This document shows positions 8,813 to 16,063 of a stretch of DNA of 45,899 nucleotides, piece after piece. How positions within the stretch are numbered: position 1 is the first letter of the stretch; every line of letters begins with the position of its first letter. Below the pieces are notes generated by a model that was given only the letters and a program-made list of their open reading frames with translations, did not search any database and was not told the DNA's origin. Where the stretch lies: the NCBI GenBank assembly GCA_964409695.1, contig CAYPDX010000004.1:1-45899 (forward strand). Reading direction: 5' to 3'. The stretch is from JABDAD01 sp964409695. GTDB lineage: Bacteria > Pseudomonadota > Alphaproteobacteria > Rickettsiales > Rickettsiaceae. The position numbers and the translations under genes were made by a program.

Positions 8813-9622
8813 TTAGGGCTTTTTGCTAGTAAAAACTTTTCCTAAAATAATAATTATCAATATTGTACCTAAATAAAATAATACTTCTATCACTTTTGGC
8901 CTAGCACTATAGCCTAAAATAGCTTTTAGAATTTTGCCCGTAATAGATAGATCCGACACAAGCCAACTTGTGTCCCAAGCTCTATTTCCAAAAATATCTA
9001 TTACACCTATATTAGAAAAAATTCTTGCTGCTTCAGCCGCAAGACCGGCAGCTATAAAAGTCATAAAAAATGTAGAAATAGGGAAAATATATTTTTTTGC
9101 GAATCTAAAAAGACTAAAATATATAGAGAGGCCAAAAATAATACCAGCAGATGCGCCAATAAAGAAACCATAGAGATAAGCAAAGACTTCTTCATGATTA
9201 ATCATAGATATACTATGGATTAACAATACTATCTCAGAACCCTCTCGAAAAATTGTTGATGAGATAAGACTTATTAACATTACGTTAGATAATGCGCCGC
9301 TTTCTATACCCTCTGATACTGAATTAATGTTTGCCCTTAGCTTCCTACTATAAAATTTCATCCATACAAGGGTAGAGCATAACATCACTACAGTGATCAA
9401 TATTATTACAGCATCAAATATGTCTGAACCAACACCATCAAGACTATCAGAAATATATTGTGCAAAAAATGCGATAACGCTTGCACCGAAACTACCTATT
9501 AGCATCCCTGAAGCCATAAGAAGTTTAAAATTCTTCAAATTATGAGCAGCTGCACCAAATAAACCGAGAAGGATTGTTATTTCTAAAAATTCTCTAAATA
9601 CTGTTATCGTAATCTGAAACAT
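8813..9622 (-). CDS. FTR1-family iron permease
   Basis: A 269-residue membrane protein with about seven hydrophobic segments. Two REXXE iron-binding motifs define the family: REFLE at residues 10-14 and REGSE at 126-130. FTR1/EfeU proteins carry iron across the inner membrane. The gene follows the cupredoxin gene by 3 bases, so the pair forms one unit in which the secreted cupredoxin probably presents or oxidises iron. No EfeB-like peroxidase is present, which makes it closer to minimal FTR1-cupredoxin systems than to EfeUOB. Confidence 0.85.
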   Translation of the reverse strand: MFQITITVFREFLEITILLGLFGAAAHNLKNFKLLMASGMLIGSFGASVIAFFAQYISDSLDGVGSDIFDAVIILITVVMLCSTLVWMKFYSRKLRANINSVSEGIESGALSNVMLISLISSTIFREGSEIVLLIHSISMINHEEVFAYLYGFFIGASAGIIFGLSIYFSLFRFAKKYIFPISTFFMTFIAAGLAAEAARIFSNIGVIDIFGNRAWDTSWLVSDLSITGKILKAILGYSARPKVIEVLFYLGTILIIIILGKVFTSKKP

Positions 9623-9625
9623 ATA

Positions 9626-9961
9626 TTACTCAATAATTAAAATACCCTTCGCAGTATCTTGATGAAACTCACCATAGAAATTATACTTGCCTGCTTTAAG
9701 AGGCGCAAGCAAGATATTTACTTTTTTATTAGGAGGAACAATTTTCTCACGATTAAAATCCATACTTTCAAATTCTTCAATAGTATCATCTAAATTATGC
9801 ACCACCAATTTTATCCTCCTATTGGTTGGCGCCCTAATCTCGTCTGGTATAAATTTATGATCTTTTATAGATATTTCAATTATTAAAAATTCATCATCGC
9901 TCATGCAAAGACTAGGAAATAATAGAATGAGTGACGCGAAGAAAATTGATAAAAATTTCAT
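9626..9961 (-). CDS. Secreted cupredoxin-domain protein, partner of FTR1
   Basis: A 111-residue protein. Residues 1-20 are a signal peptide (MKFLSIFFASLILLFPSLC), and the rest is one small beta-rich domain: KFIPDEIRAP, KLVVHNLDDTIEEFES, NREKIVPP, LKAGKYNFYGEFH, AKGILIIE. This fits the cupredoxin-like domain of EfeO and of stand-alone proteins next to FTR1. Possible metal ligands are H in VVHN, E and M in EEFESMDF, and H in GEFH; I cannot assign the site. It is expected in the periplasm, passing iron to the adjacent permease. Confidence 0.75.
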   Translation of the reverse strand: MKFLSIFFASLILLFPSLCMSDDEFLIIEISIKDHKFIPDEIRAPTNRRIKLVVHNLDDTIEEFESMDFNREKIVPPNKKVNILLAPLKAGKYNFYGEFHQDTAKGILIIE

Positions 9962-9972
9962 ATAGATTTTAT

Positions 9973-11223
9973 TTAAAATTGTCGTTCTTTTTTACTCATT
10001 ATAAAGAACCCTACGATTCCGATTATAACACATAATAGTATTAGAGAAAAGGAAGTATGGAATGCGGCTTCATCATAAATGAGCTTATCATGACTTTTTG
10101 ACTCAAAAAAACAACGTAAAATTAAACCTATGAAGTAATTAAACAAGAAGCAAAATGACATTATCAACGAATTAATCAATGAGGTTACAACCCCAATCAT
10201 ATGGTTTTTTGAGAACTTATTTCCAAGAGAGAAAGCCGCTACTTGATAACTGCTTAAGAGACCTACTAAAAAGGTTAAAAAATACACTAAATATACAATA
10301 TCAGCATCATATGCAAATAAAGTAAGCATGACTAAAACCTGCATTATCCCCATATAGATAATAAGCTTTGAGAAAGATTTAAAATACTGCGCAATATACC
10401 CTGTTATACTACTTCCAAGACCAAGACCAAGAAATATCAAAGAAACTGCAAAACTTGCATCATCTTGCGTTAGCCCTTTAACCTGAACTAGGTATTTGCC
10501 TGCCCACATATCGGCAAAACCACCCATAGGACCAACCATAAGACCTCCAAGTAATCCAACAATCCATAGTTTTTTATTCGAAAGAGATGATTTAGCTATT
10601 TCAATAATAGAGAGTTTTTGTACAATTTTAGTTTCAGTGTAAGATTTTCTATAAAAAATAAGAATAGCTAGACAAAGGGCAAGAGCTATGTACGTAAGGA
10701 GTAATAACGTTTTTTCAACTCCATATACTGTAAATGATTTAGCAATTGGCGCTCCGCCATAATAGGCTCCAAAAACTCCACAAAAGACAGTAAATCCAAG
10801 AAAAACACTATATTTCTTAGGAAAGAAATCATCGATTGCTTTAACTGACCCTAGAATTCCAGCCAAAGACCCAACCCCTATAAGAATTCTGGAAATATAT
10901 AAATATGTCTTATCTGTTGAATGAATTGTCATTAAAATCCCAATCACACAGGTTAATATACATGCAGCAATAACAAATTTTGGATGAAATTTATCTAATA
11001 AAACCCCAACTGGAATCTGCATTCCAGCGTAGCCAACATAATAAAAACCAGCAAGGAGACCAAATTCTTCTGCATTCATACCTATCTTAACTGTTAGATA
11101 ATCCATCATCATTGCAGGAAGAATCCTAAGCGTCATTTGAAGAGAGTAAAATGTCGCCGCAAGTAGCCAAACGAAAAAATTTATGTATCTAGAATAATAA
11201 GCAGTTTTTATTGTTGCGAACAT
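9973..11223 (-). CDS. MFS transporter
   Basis: A 416-residue protein with about 12 membrane segments. The N-terminal half carries GLLAGFYYVGYAGMQIPVGVLLDKFHPK, which contains the major-facilitator loop 2-3 motif, and RILIGVGS. Proteins of this kind, once labelled sugar or D-galactonate-type carriers, are frequent in Rickettsiales. It lies 12 bases upstream of the cupredoxin gene in the same direction, so it may be first gene of an MFS-cupredoxin-FTR1 operon and could carry an iron chelator, but the substrate is unknown. Confidence 0.8.
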   Translation of the reverse strand: MFATIKTAYYSRYINFFVWLLAATFYSLQMTLRILPAMMMDYLTVKIGMNAEEFGLLAGFYYVGYAGMQIPVGVLLDKFHPKFVIAACILTCVIGILMTIHSTDKTYLYISRILIGVGSLAGILGSVKAIDDFFPKKYSVFLGFTVFCGVFGAYYGGAPIAKSFTVYGVEKTLLLLTYIALALCLAILIFYRKSYTETKIVQKLSIIEIAKSSLSNKKLWIVGLLGGLMVGPMGGFADMWAGKYLVQVKGLTQDDASFAVSLIFLGLGLGSSITGYIAQYFKSFSKLIIYMGIMQVLVMLTLFAYDADIVYLVYFLTFLVGLLSSYQVAAFSLGNKFSKNHMIGVVTSLINSLIMSFCFLFNYFIGLILRCFFESKSHDKLIYDEAAFHTSFSLILLCVIIGIVGFFIMSKKERQF

Positions 11224-11299
11224 TATTTTGAGAAATGATTGTTACGATGATATTATACGATAAAGGTATATAGTCAATTCAGGAAACTTATTGTACTAT

Positions 11300-12130
11300 T
11301 TAGAACGCTCGGCCCATCTCTTTAATTTCTGACCCCAGCTCTTCGCGAAATGTGGCAATTTTTCTATTTAGAATAAAACCTAAACCAACCTTACTTGTTA
11401 CAAGATTAGCAATCTTATTATCAAAAGGCCATGTCTCTATATTCCCTTTTTTTAACAAATTTTTTGCAAAAGATATATCAAGGATTATAGCGTAACAACC
11501 GTAAAATTCATAAATATTATGAAGTGGTATTAGCAAACCTCTATGACTTAGATCAATCTTATATTTTTCTAACCCATTGCCGTGGGCGTCTAAAAATACT
11601 ACAGAATTTTTTGGCATCTGAATTAATGCACTATTCATTAGGAATGAAAAATCATCTGATAATATTTGAACATCATCTTCGAAAATAACTATTCTATCTA
11701 ATTTCTCTTGAATTGCTTTAATAATAATAGATCTATGGCTACAAGTACAACCTAGCTCACCCGATGTAAATGTATAATCTCCTAGCTTATAAAAGATAAA
11801 ATTTGCTTCTTCCTCTCTACCACAATCAATGTAGTATTTTTTCATTTTCGAGAATTCAAATAATTTATTTTTAAGATCTAGACCTGTGTAAGTAATGTTT
11901 TTTTCTAAGTCAGTTATCAAGATTTTATATCCGTCTACTGCATTAAATCTTTCAAATTTGATATTGTGTGTTTTAAATTGATCTTCAATTGCTTTCATTC
12001 TATCTTGAGCTCTATCAAGATTAATTACGAAAGCTTTGTAATTAATAATTGTACCAGAAGGTTTAGACGTGCACGATGTTAAGATTAAGCATTGCCAAAG
12101 AATAAAGAATCTAAGAAAAAAATTATTCAT
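11300..12130 (-). CDS. Glycosyltransferase family 25 with lipoprotein-type signal
   Basis: A 276-residue protein. After an N-terminal hydrophobic segment ending LTSC (a lipobox with cysteine at about residue 20) comes a GT25 domain: FVINLDRAQDRM, FERFNAVDGY, GELGCTCSHRSI, IVIFEDDVQ with the acidic motif, and GCYAIILD. GT25 enzymes add galactose or related sugars to lipooligosaccharide from the cytoplasmic side, so a lipobox is odd. Either the protein is anchored in an unusual place or the N terminus is just a hydrophobic stretch with a chance LTSC. It lies 13 bases after the small lipoprotein gene. Confidence 0.75.
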   Translation of the reverse strand: MNNFFLRFFILWQCLILTSCTSKPSGTIINYKAFVINLDRAQDRMKAIEDQFKTHNIKFERFNAVDGYKILITDLEKNITYTGLDLKNKLFEFSKMKKYYIDCGREEEANFIFYKLGDYTFTSGELGCTCSHRSIIIKAIQEKLDRIVIFEDDVQILSDDFSFLMNSALIQMPKNSVVFLDAHGNGLEKYKIDLSHRGLLIPLHNIYEFYGCYAIILDISFAKNLLKKGNIETWPFDNKIANLVTSKVGLGFILNRKIATFREELGSEIKEMGRAF

Positions 12131-12143
12131 ATAATTAAAGACT

Positions 12144-12395
12144 CTAGTTCTTAGAGGCTTCTTTTAATAATTCTTTTTCAGCCTTACTAAGATTTTCATT
12201 AGTAGAAGTAACATCAGAATTTTTACTTTCTTTTAAATTATAGTGAGGTGGCATTTCTAAAGGCTTGTTTTTAGTCACTTCATATTCATTAGGCCCCGGA
12301 TTCAGCAGGCCTATTTTATGTTTTGTTTTTGTTGAGCATGAAACCAGTAATAAAGAGAAAAAACTTATAAATAATATTTTTATTATGTTTTTCAT
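12144..12395 (-). CDS. Small lipoprotein, DUF3035-like
   Basis: An 83-residue protein. A signal peptide ends in the lipobox LVSC (cysteine at about residue 20). The mature part has PGPNEYEVTKNKPLEMPPHYNL, which matches the DEF.VVTRAPL..PPDF.L pattern of alphaproteobacterial DUF3035 lipoproteins; the tail is charged. It is probably attached to the outer membrane; its function is unknown. The ATG overlaps the end of trcR by 4 bases, so the two are coupled. Its short length is normal for such proteins. Confidence 0.65.
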   Translation of the reverse strand: MKNIIKILFISFFSLLLVSCSTKTKHKIGLLNPGPNEYEVTKNKPLEMPPHYNLKESKNSDVTSTNENLSKAEKELLKEASKN

Positions 12396-12955
12396 TTTGC
12401 ACCTTCTTCAGTTTTATTTATTGGCTCTATAGTATTTTTACTTAAGACTTTATCAAGTTCAACTTGAGTACATAGGCCAAGAAGAACAGGATCACGCGGC
12501 CTAATATTTTTGATATTCCAGTGGCTTCTTTCACGTATTCCTGCAATAGTTGTCTTAGTTGTTCCGATTAGTTTTATAATTTGATTATCCTGAATTGTAG
12601 GACAGTTTTTGAGCAACCAATGAATAGCATCAGGTTTATCTTGTCTCCTAGCAACAGGCGTATATTTCGCAGATTTCTTTTTTTTAACAAGATTATGAAG
12701 GCTATTATGTGTAATTTCTAATTTTCTATTAGGGTCTTTCTCGCAGAGATCAATTTCTTCACGTGTTAACTGGTGATTCGTTATAGGGCTCATGCCCACT
12801 ATCCCCTGAGCTACATCACCGTCCGCTATACCTTTAATTTCAAGCTCATGCATAAAACAAAATTCAGCAATTTGTTTGAATGAAAGAGAGGTGTTTTCAA
12901 CAAGCCAAACAGCTGTTGCTTTAGGCATTACAGGAATATTTTTATGTTCTGTCAT
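12392..12955 (-). CDS. trcR: Cell cycle transcriptional regulator TrcR (DUF1013)
   Basis: A 187-residue protein with the DUF1013 pattern: MPKATAVWLVENTSLSFKQIAEFC, HELEIKGIADGDVAQGIVG, PITNHQLTREEI, KRRDKPDAIHWLL-type segment (here RRQDKPDAIHWLL), and KLIGTTKTTIAGIRERSHWN. The two helix-turn-helix-like segments suggest DNA binding. TrcR is conserved across alphaproteobacteria and linked to cell-cycle control. The DUF3035-like lipoprotein follows with a 4-base overlap, and tRNA-Lys lies about 90 bases upstream in the same direction. Confidence 0.85.
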   Translation of the reverse strand: MTEHKNIPVMPKATAVWLVENTSLSFKQIAEFCFMHELEIKGIADGDVAQGIVGMSPITNHQLTREEIDLCEKDPNRKLEITHNSLHNLVKKKKSAKYTPVARRQDKPDAIHWLLKNCPTIQDNQIIKLIGTTKTTIAGIRERSHWNIKNIRPRDPVLLGLCTQVELDKVLSKNTIEPINKTEEGAK

Positions 12956-13047
12956 ATCTTTTATATAAATTCTTTGGAAAGAAAATAAAGGGCAAACTGA
13001 TGAAAGTCAAGGGTTTGGTATAAATTTTAAAAATTCAGGAGGATTAA

Positions 13048-13123
13048 TGGTGAGCCCGCCGGGGTTCGAACCCGGGACCCCCTGATTAAAAGTCAAGTGC
13101 TCTACCGGCTGAGCTACGGGCTC
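13048..13123 (-). tRNA. tRNA-Lys (UUU)
   Basis: A 76-base cloverleaf, 3' CCA included in the gene. The acceptor arm is GAGCCCG paired with CGGGCTC, the anticodon loop is CTTTTAA with anticodon TTT, and the T arm contains GGTTCGAACC. It lies in the trcR-kdsB gap, transcribed towards trcR. Confidence 0.97.
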
Positions 13124-13225
13124 CTAGTATTTACAGTTAATAGACTATAGATCTCAAGCCCACTAAAAGTGTTTTACTTTATCTACTAAAAACCATAGAA
13201 TGTCAAGCATAATAGAAGGGTACAT

Positions 13226-13954
13226 ATGAAAAATAAAACTTTGGTAATAATCCCATCACGTATAGGGTCAACACGCTTAGCAAGAAAGGCTCTTGCTAAA
13301 ATTGGTACAATAACAATGGTTGAACACGTTGCTCTACAGGTTATAGAATCTGGACTTGATAATATATTTGTAGCAACAGATAGTAGCGATATTTCTAATC
13401 AATTATCCGAGCATAATATAGATTCCATCATGACATCATCAGATTATCAATCTGGTACGGATAGAGTCTATGCTGCTTGGCAGGGCCTCAACAATAAAGA
13501 CCAATTTGAATATATAATAAATGTTCAAGGAGATATGCCTTTTATTGATCCATCAATTATTAGGAAAGTAGCTGAAGTTCTCTGGAGTAGTGAGTGTGAT
13601 ATTGTTACACCTGTTGTTAAAGTAGGAATAGATGATGCTATGCCCGAAAGCAATGTAAAAGCCGTAGCAACTCTTGATAATAAAGCATTATATTTTTCAA
13701 GAAGCCTTATACCAAATGGAGCGACCGAATTTCTTTACCACGTTGGAGTTTATGGATATAAGGCTAAGTCACTTGAAGATTTTGTTAAATTACCAATGAC
13801 ATTTTTAGAAAAATCAGAACGTCTTGAACAATTAAGAGCCTTAGAGAATGGAATGAGCATTGAAATTTGCCATGTAGATACTATTCCCATTTCTGTTGAC
13901 ACTTCAGAAGATTTAGAAAAAGCACGAAATTTCTATGAGAAGGAAGTAAAATAA
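13226..13954 (+). CDS. kdsB: 3-deoxy-manno-octulosonate cytidylyltransferase
   Basis: A 242-residue nucleotidyltransferase. IIPSRIGSTRLARKAL at residues 8-23 is the CTP-binding loop; IINVQGDMPFIDP follows near 98-110, and YHVGVYGYKA and LEQLRALENG near the C terminus are typical of KdsB. It activates Kdo as CMP-Kdo for lipid A/LPS core assembly, so the organism probably makes some form of LPS. The ATG follows AGAAGGG. Its stop overlaps the birA start by one base (TAATG), so the kdsB-birA-trmJ genes form a tight operon. Confidence 0.95.
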   Translation: MKNKTLVIIPSRIGSTRLARKALAKIGTITMVEHVALQVIESGLDNIFVATDSSDISNQLSEHNIDSIMTSSDYQSGTDRVYAAWQGLNNKDQFEYIINVQGDMPFIDPSIIRKVAEVLWSSECDIVTPVVKVGIDDAMPESNVKAVATLDNKALYFSRSLIPNGATEFLYHVGVYGYKAKSLEDFVKLPMTFLEKSERLEQLRALENGMSIEICHVDTIPISVDTSEDLEKARNFYEKEVK

Positions 13955-14712
13955 TGAAAGGGAGTAATAATTGGCAAAACAAATTTTCTTTAGTCAATCT
14001 AGATATAGCCGATAGTACAAATAACGAAGCAAAGCGTTTAGTAGCTAAAAGTCCCAGTAAAAATTTCGTTATCAAAGCTGAGAGGCAAACTGACGGAAGA
14101 GGGCGATATGGCAAAAAATGGGATTCAATAGATGGGAATCTTTTTATGTCAATAATTTTGCCTTGTACTGCGCCGCTTGACATTATGGCACAAATTTCTT
14201 TCGTAACAAGCCTTGCAATAGGGAACGCTATAACCGAGCTTTCAAAAGGTAATAGACCATTATATAATATCGAACTTAAATGGCCTAATGACGTGCTTTT
14301 AAATGACAAGAAAGTTGCTGGAATCTTGCTTGAAGCTGCAGGAAAAACTAATGAGTATCTTGTAATAGGAGTTGGAGTTAATATTAAAAATTCACCAGAT
14401 CTAAAAGATTATAACGCAACATCCTTAATTGCCGAGAATCTTCTATCCGTCGATGCAAGTGAAATGCTAAATGTTCTCATGAAATATTTTGATAAATATT
14501 ATCAACTATGGGAGGAAAAGGATTTCCTGTCTATAAGAGAAAAATGGCTTAAATGCGCAAAGAATCTAAGAAAAGAAATTACTATCGATACGGGAAAATC
14601 AAAAATATCAGGCATTTTCTTAGATATAGATTTTAATGGAGCAATAAGACTTCAACTTAAAAATGGAGAGATAAGAAAGATCCATTCAGGAGAAGTTTAT
14701 TTCGGTGAGTAA
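13954..14712 (+). CDS. birA: Biotin-[acetyl-CoA carboxylase] ligase BirA
   Basis: A 252-residue biotin protein ligase. The biotinyl-AMP loop GRGRYGKKW is at residues 48-56, LKWPNDVLLNDKKVAGILLEA follows near 109-129, and a small C-terminal SH3-like domain is present (ending SGEVYFGE). There is no N-terminal helix-turn-helix, so it is the non-repressor form. It attaches biotin to the biotin carboxyl carrier proteins of carboxylases. It overlaps kdsB by one base and trmJ by 8 bases. Confidence 0.93.
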   Translation: MKGSNNWQNKFSLVNLDIADSTNNEAKRLVAKSPSKNFVIKAERQTDGRGRYGKKWDSIDGNLFMSIILPCTAPLDIMAQISFVTSLAIGNAITELSKGNRPLYNIELKWPNDVLLNDKKVAGILLEAAGKTNEYLVIGVGVNIKNSPDLKDYNATSLIAENLLSVDASEMLNVLMKYFDKYYQLWEEKDFLSIREKWLKCAKNLRKEITIDTGKSKISGIFLDIDFNGAIRLQLKNGEIRKIHSGEVYFGE

Positions 14713-15406
14713 AAATCCTGTTATTATCTTAGTAAGTCCGCAACTTGGCGAAAATATTGGCTCTTGCGCTAGAGCCATGAAAAATTTCGGATTAAATTCT
14801 CTAAGAATAGTAAATCCAAGGGATGGATGGCCGAATGCAAAAGCTGAAGCCTCAGCAGTTGGCGCCATTGACCTTATAAAATCAGCTGAAATTTATAATA
14901 ATTTAGAAGATGCAATCGCAGATCTTAAATACGTTTATGCAACCACTGGGATTGCTAGAACTATAAATAAAGAATATGTGCTTTCAAAAGAATTTTCGAA
15001 AGATTTTGATCATAATATTAAAACTGGAATTCTATTTGGAAGAGAGAATTGCGGGCTCATGAATGATGAGATTAGCCTTGCTAATAAGATAATTACGATT
15101 GATACAGATCCAAATTTTACATCATTAAATATAGCGCAGGCTGTCCTAGTAGTTTGCTATGAAATATTTAAATCCGTACAGAGGCCAGATCTATTAAATA
15201 AGCAAAACCTAGCCACAAAAGAAGAAATGATGTTTTTTTATGAACATCTAATAAATACTCTTGATCAAGCTAATTTTTTCAAAGTGCCTGAGAAAAAAGA
15301 TCTCATGCAAAGAAATATCATCAATATTTTTTCAAGAATAGAGAAACTATCAAAAACAGAAATACAAACACTCCGCGGTATAGTTAAAGCGTTTGAGCAG
15401 AAATAG
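14705..15406 (+). CDS. trmJ: tRNA/rRNA 2'-O-methyltransferase, TrmJ/SpoU family
   Basis: A 233-residue SPOUT methyltransferase. The N-terminal PVIILVSPQLGENIGSCARAMKNFGL carries the conserved N-x-G-S-x-x-R motif 1; GILFGRENCGLMNDE and LNIAQAVLVVCYEI are motifs 2 and 3, which form the SAM-binding knot. TrmJ methylates the 2'-OH of position 32 in several tRNAs. The start is GTG at 14705, inside the birA end, so translation is coupled. The C-terminal extension after the knot is typical of TrmJ. Confidence 0.88.
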   Translation: MSKNPVIILVSPQLGENIGSCARAMKNFGLNSLRIVNPRDGWPNAKAEASAVGAIDLIKSAEIYNNLEDAIADLKYVYATTGIARTINKEYVLSKEFSKDFDHNIKTGILFGRENCGLMNDEISLANKIITIDTDPNFTSLNIAQAVLVVCYEIFKSVQRPDLLNKQNLATKEEMMFFYEHLINTLDQANFFKVPEKKDLMQRNIINIFSRIEKLSKTEIQTLRGIVKAFEQK

Positions 15407-15431
15407 TAGATTCTGCTCAAAATCTGTTTTA

Positions 15432-15539
15432 CACAACAGAACAAAAACGTTGATTGCACTTTGTCGTTTTGTCAGAATGTCTCATTATCCCGCATTTAGT
15501 GCACCAGTGTCCGGAAAAGAATGTCGAGTATGTGATATA
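15432..15539 (-). repeat. Dispersed repeat R2, copy 1
   Basis: Read on the minus strand, this is a close match to 40209-40315: both hold TATCACATACTCGACATTCT, then a CCGGACACT-R-GTGCACTAAATGCGGGAT block, then GACAAA/GACGAA and TGCAATCAAC. It starts shortly after the trmJ stop. No ORF lies in it. Confidence 0.75.
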
Positions 15540-15543
15540 GGTG

Positions 15544-15679
15544 TATTATACTGGGTCCCAGATCAAATCTGACAAATGATTTTAAAGGCAGGGTTGCGCA
15601 AGCGTATGCTACATGCGTGAGTAAAGCTGAGTCCTGTAAAAATCGTTGGGATCATTTAAAAATGAGACTTGGTATTATA
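15544..15679 (+). repeat. Palindromic element PE, copy A (full length)
   Basis: A 136-bp element bounded by imperfect inverted ends: the left end TATTATACTGGGTCCCA mirrors the right end TGAGACTTGGTATTATA, with several G-T wobbles. It contains GACAAATGATTTTAAAGGC, GGTTGCGCAAGCGTATG and AAAGCTGAGTCCTG, all shared with copy B. It lies between inverted copies of the R2 core. The other copies are at 44932-45054 and 45776-45849. Confidence 0.7.
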
Positions 15680-15805
15680 TTGGATAAGAGGAGCAATTTT
15701 CTCGAGCCATACTTACTTAAAACCTCCAATAATAGAGCCTAATATGAATAAAATTTACCAACTAACATTTAGGGAATTTTAATGGCTAAAATCCAAACAA
15801 ATTTA

Positions 15806-15840
15806 TTCCGAACACTGGTGCTCTAAATACGGGATAACTG
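15806..15840 (+). repeat. R2 core, inverted short copy
   Basis: The stretch ccgaacactggtgctctaa followed by atacgggataact repeats the R2 core of 15484-15515 in opposite orientation with few mismatches. The two cores flank a segment of about 290 bp that holds element A. Confidence 0.65.
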
Positions 15841-15950
15841 TATTTTGGGAGTATAAGATTATTACAAAAAACACATCATCATAATTTCACAAAAACCAAC
15901 TAAATTGTTAAATTACTTTAAAAATTACCAAAATTATCTATTAAGATAAC

Positions 15951-15979
15951 TTGACATTTTCTTTCTATTCCTATATAGA
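15951..15979 (+). promoter_or_regulatory. Sigma-70 promoter for the ankyrin gene
   Basis: TTGACA at 15951-15956, a 17-base spacer, then TATAGA at 15974-15979. The ankyrin ORF starts 84 bases downstream of the -10. The rest of the 657-base trmJ-ankyrin gap holds the repeats listed separately, and no other gene is visible in it. Confidence 0.6.
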
Positions 15980-16063
15980 CCATTAATATATATTATAATA
16001 TCGCATGATTTTATTAATCTGATGATACATACATATTAGATAATTGTTTTTTACTGGAGAAAT

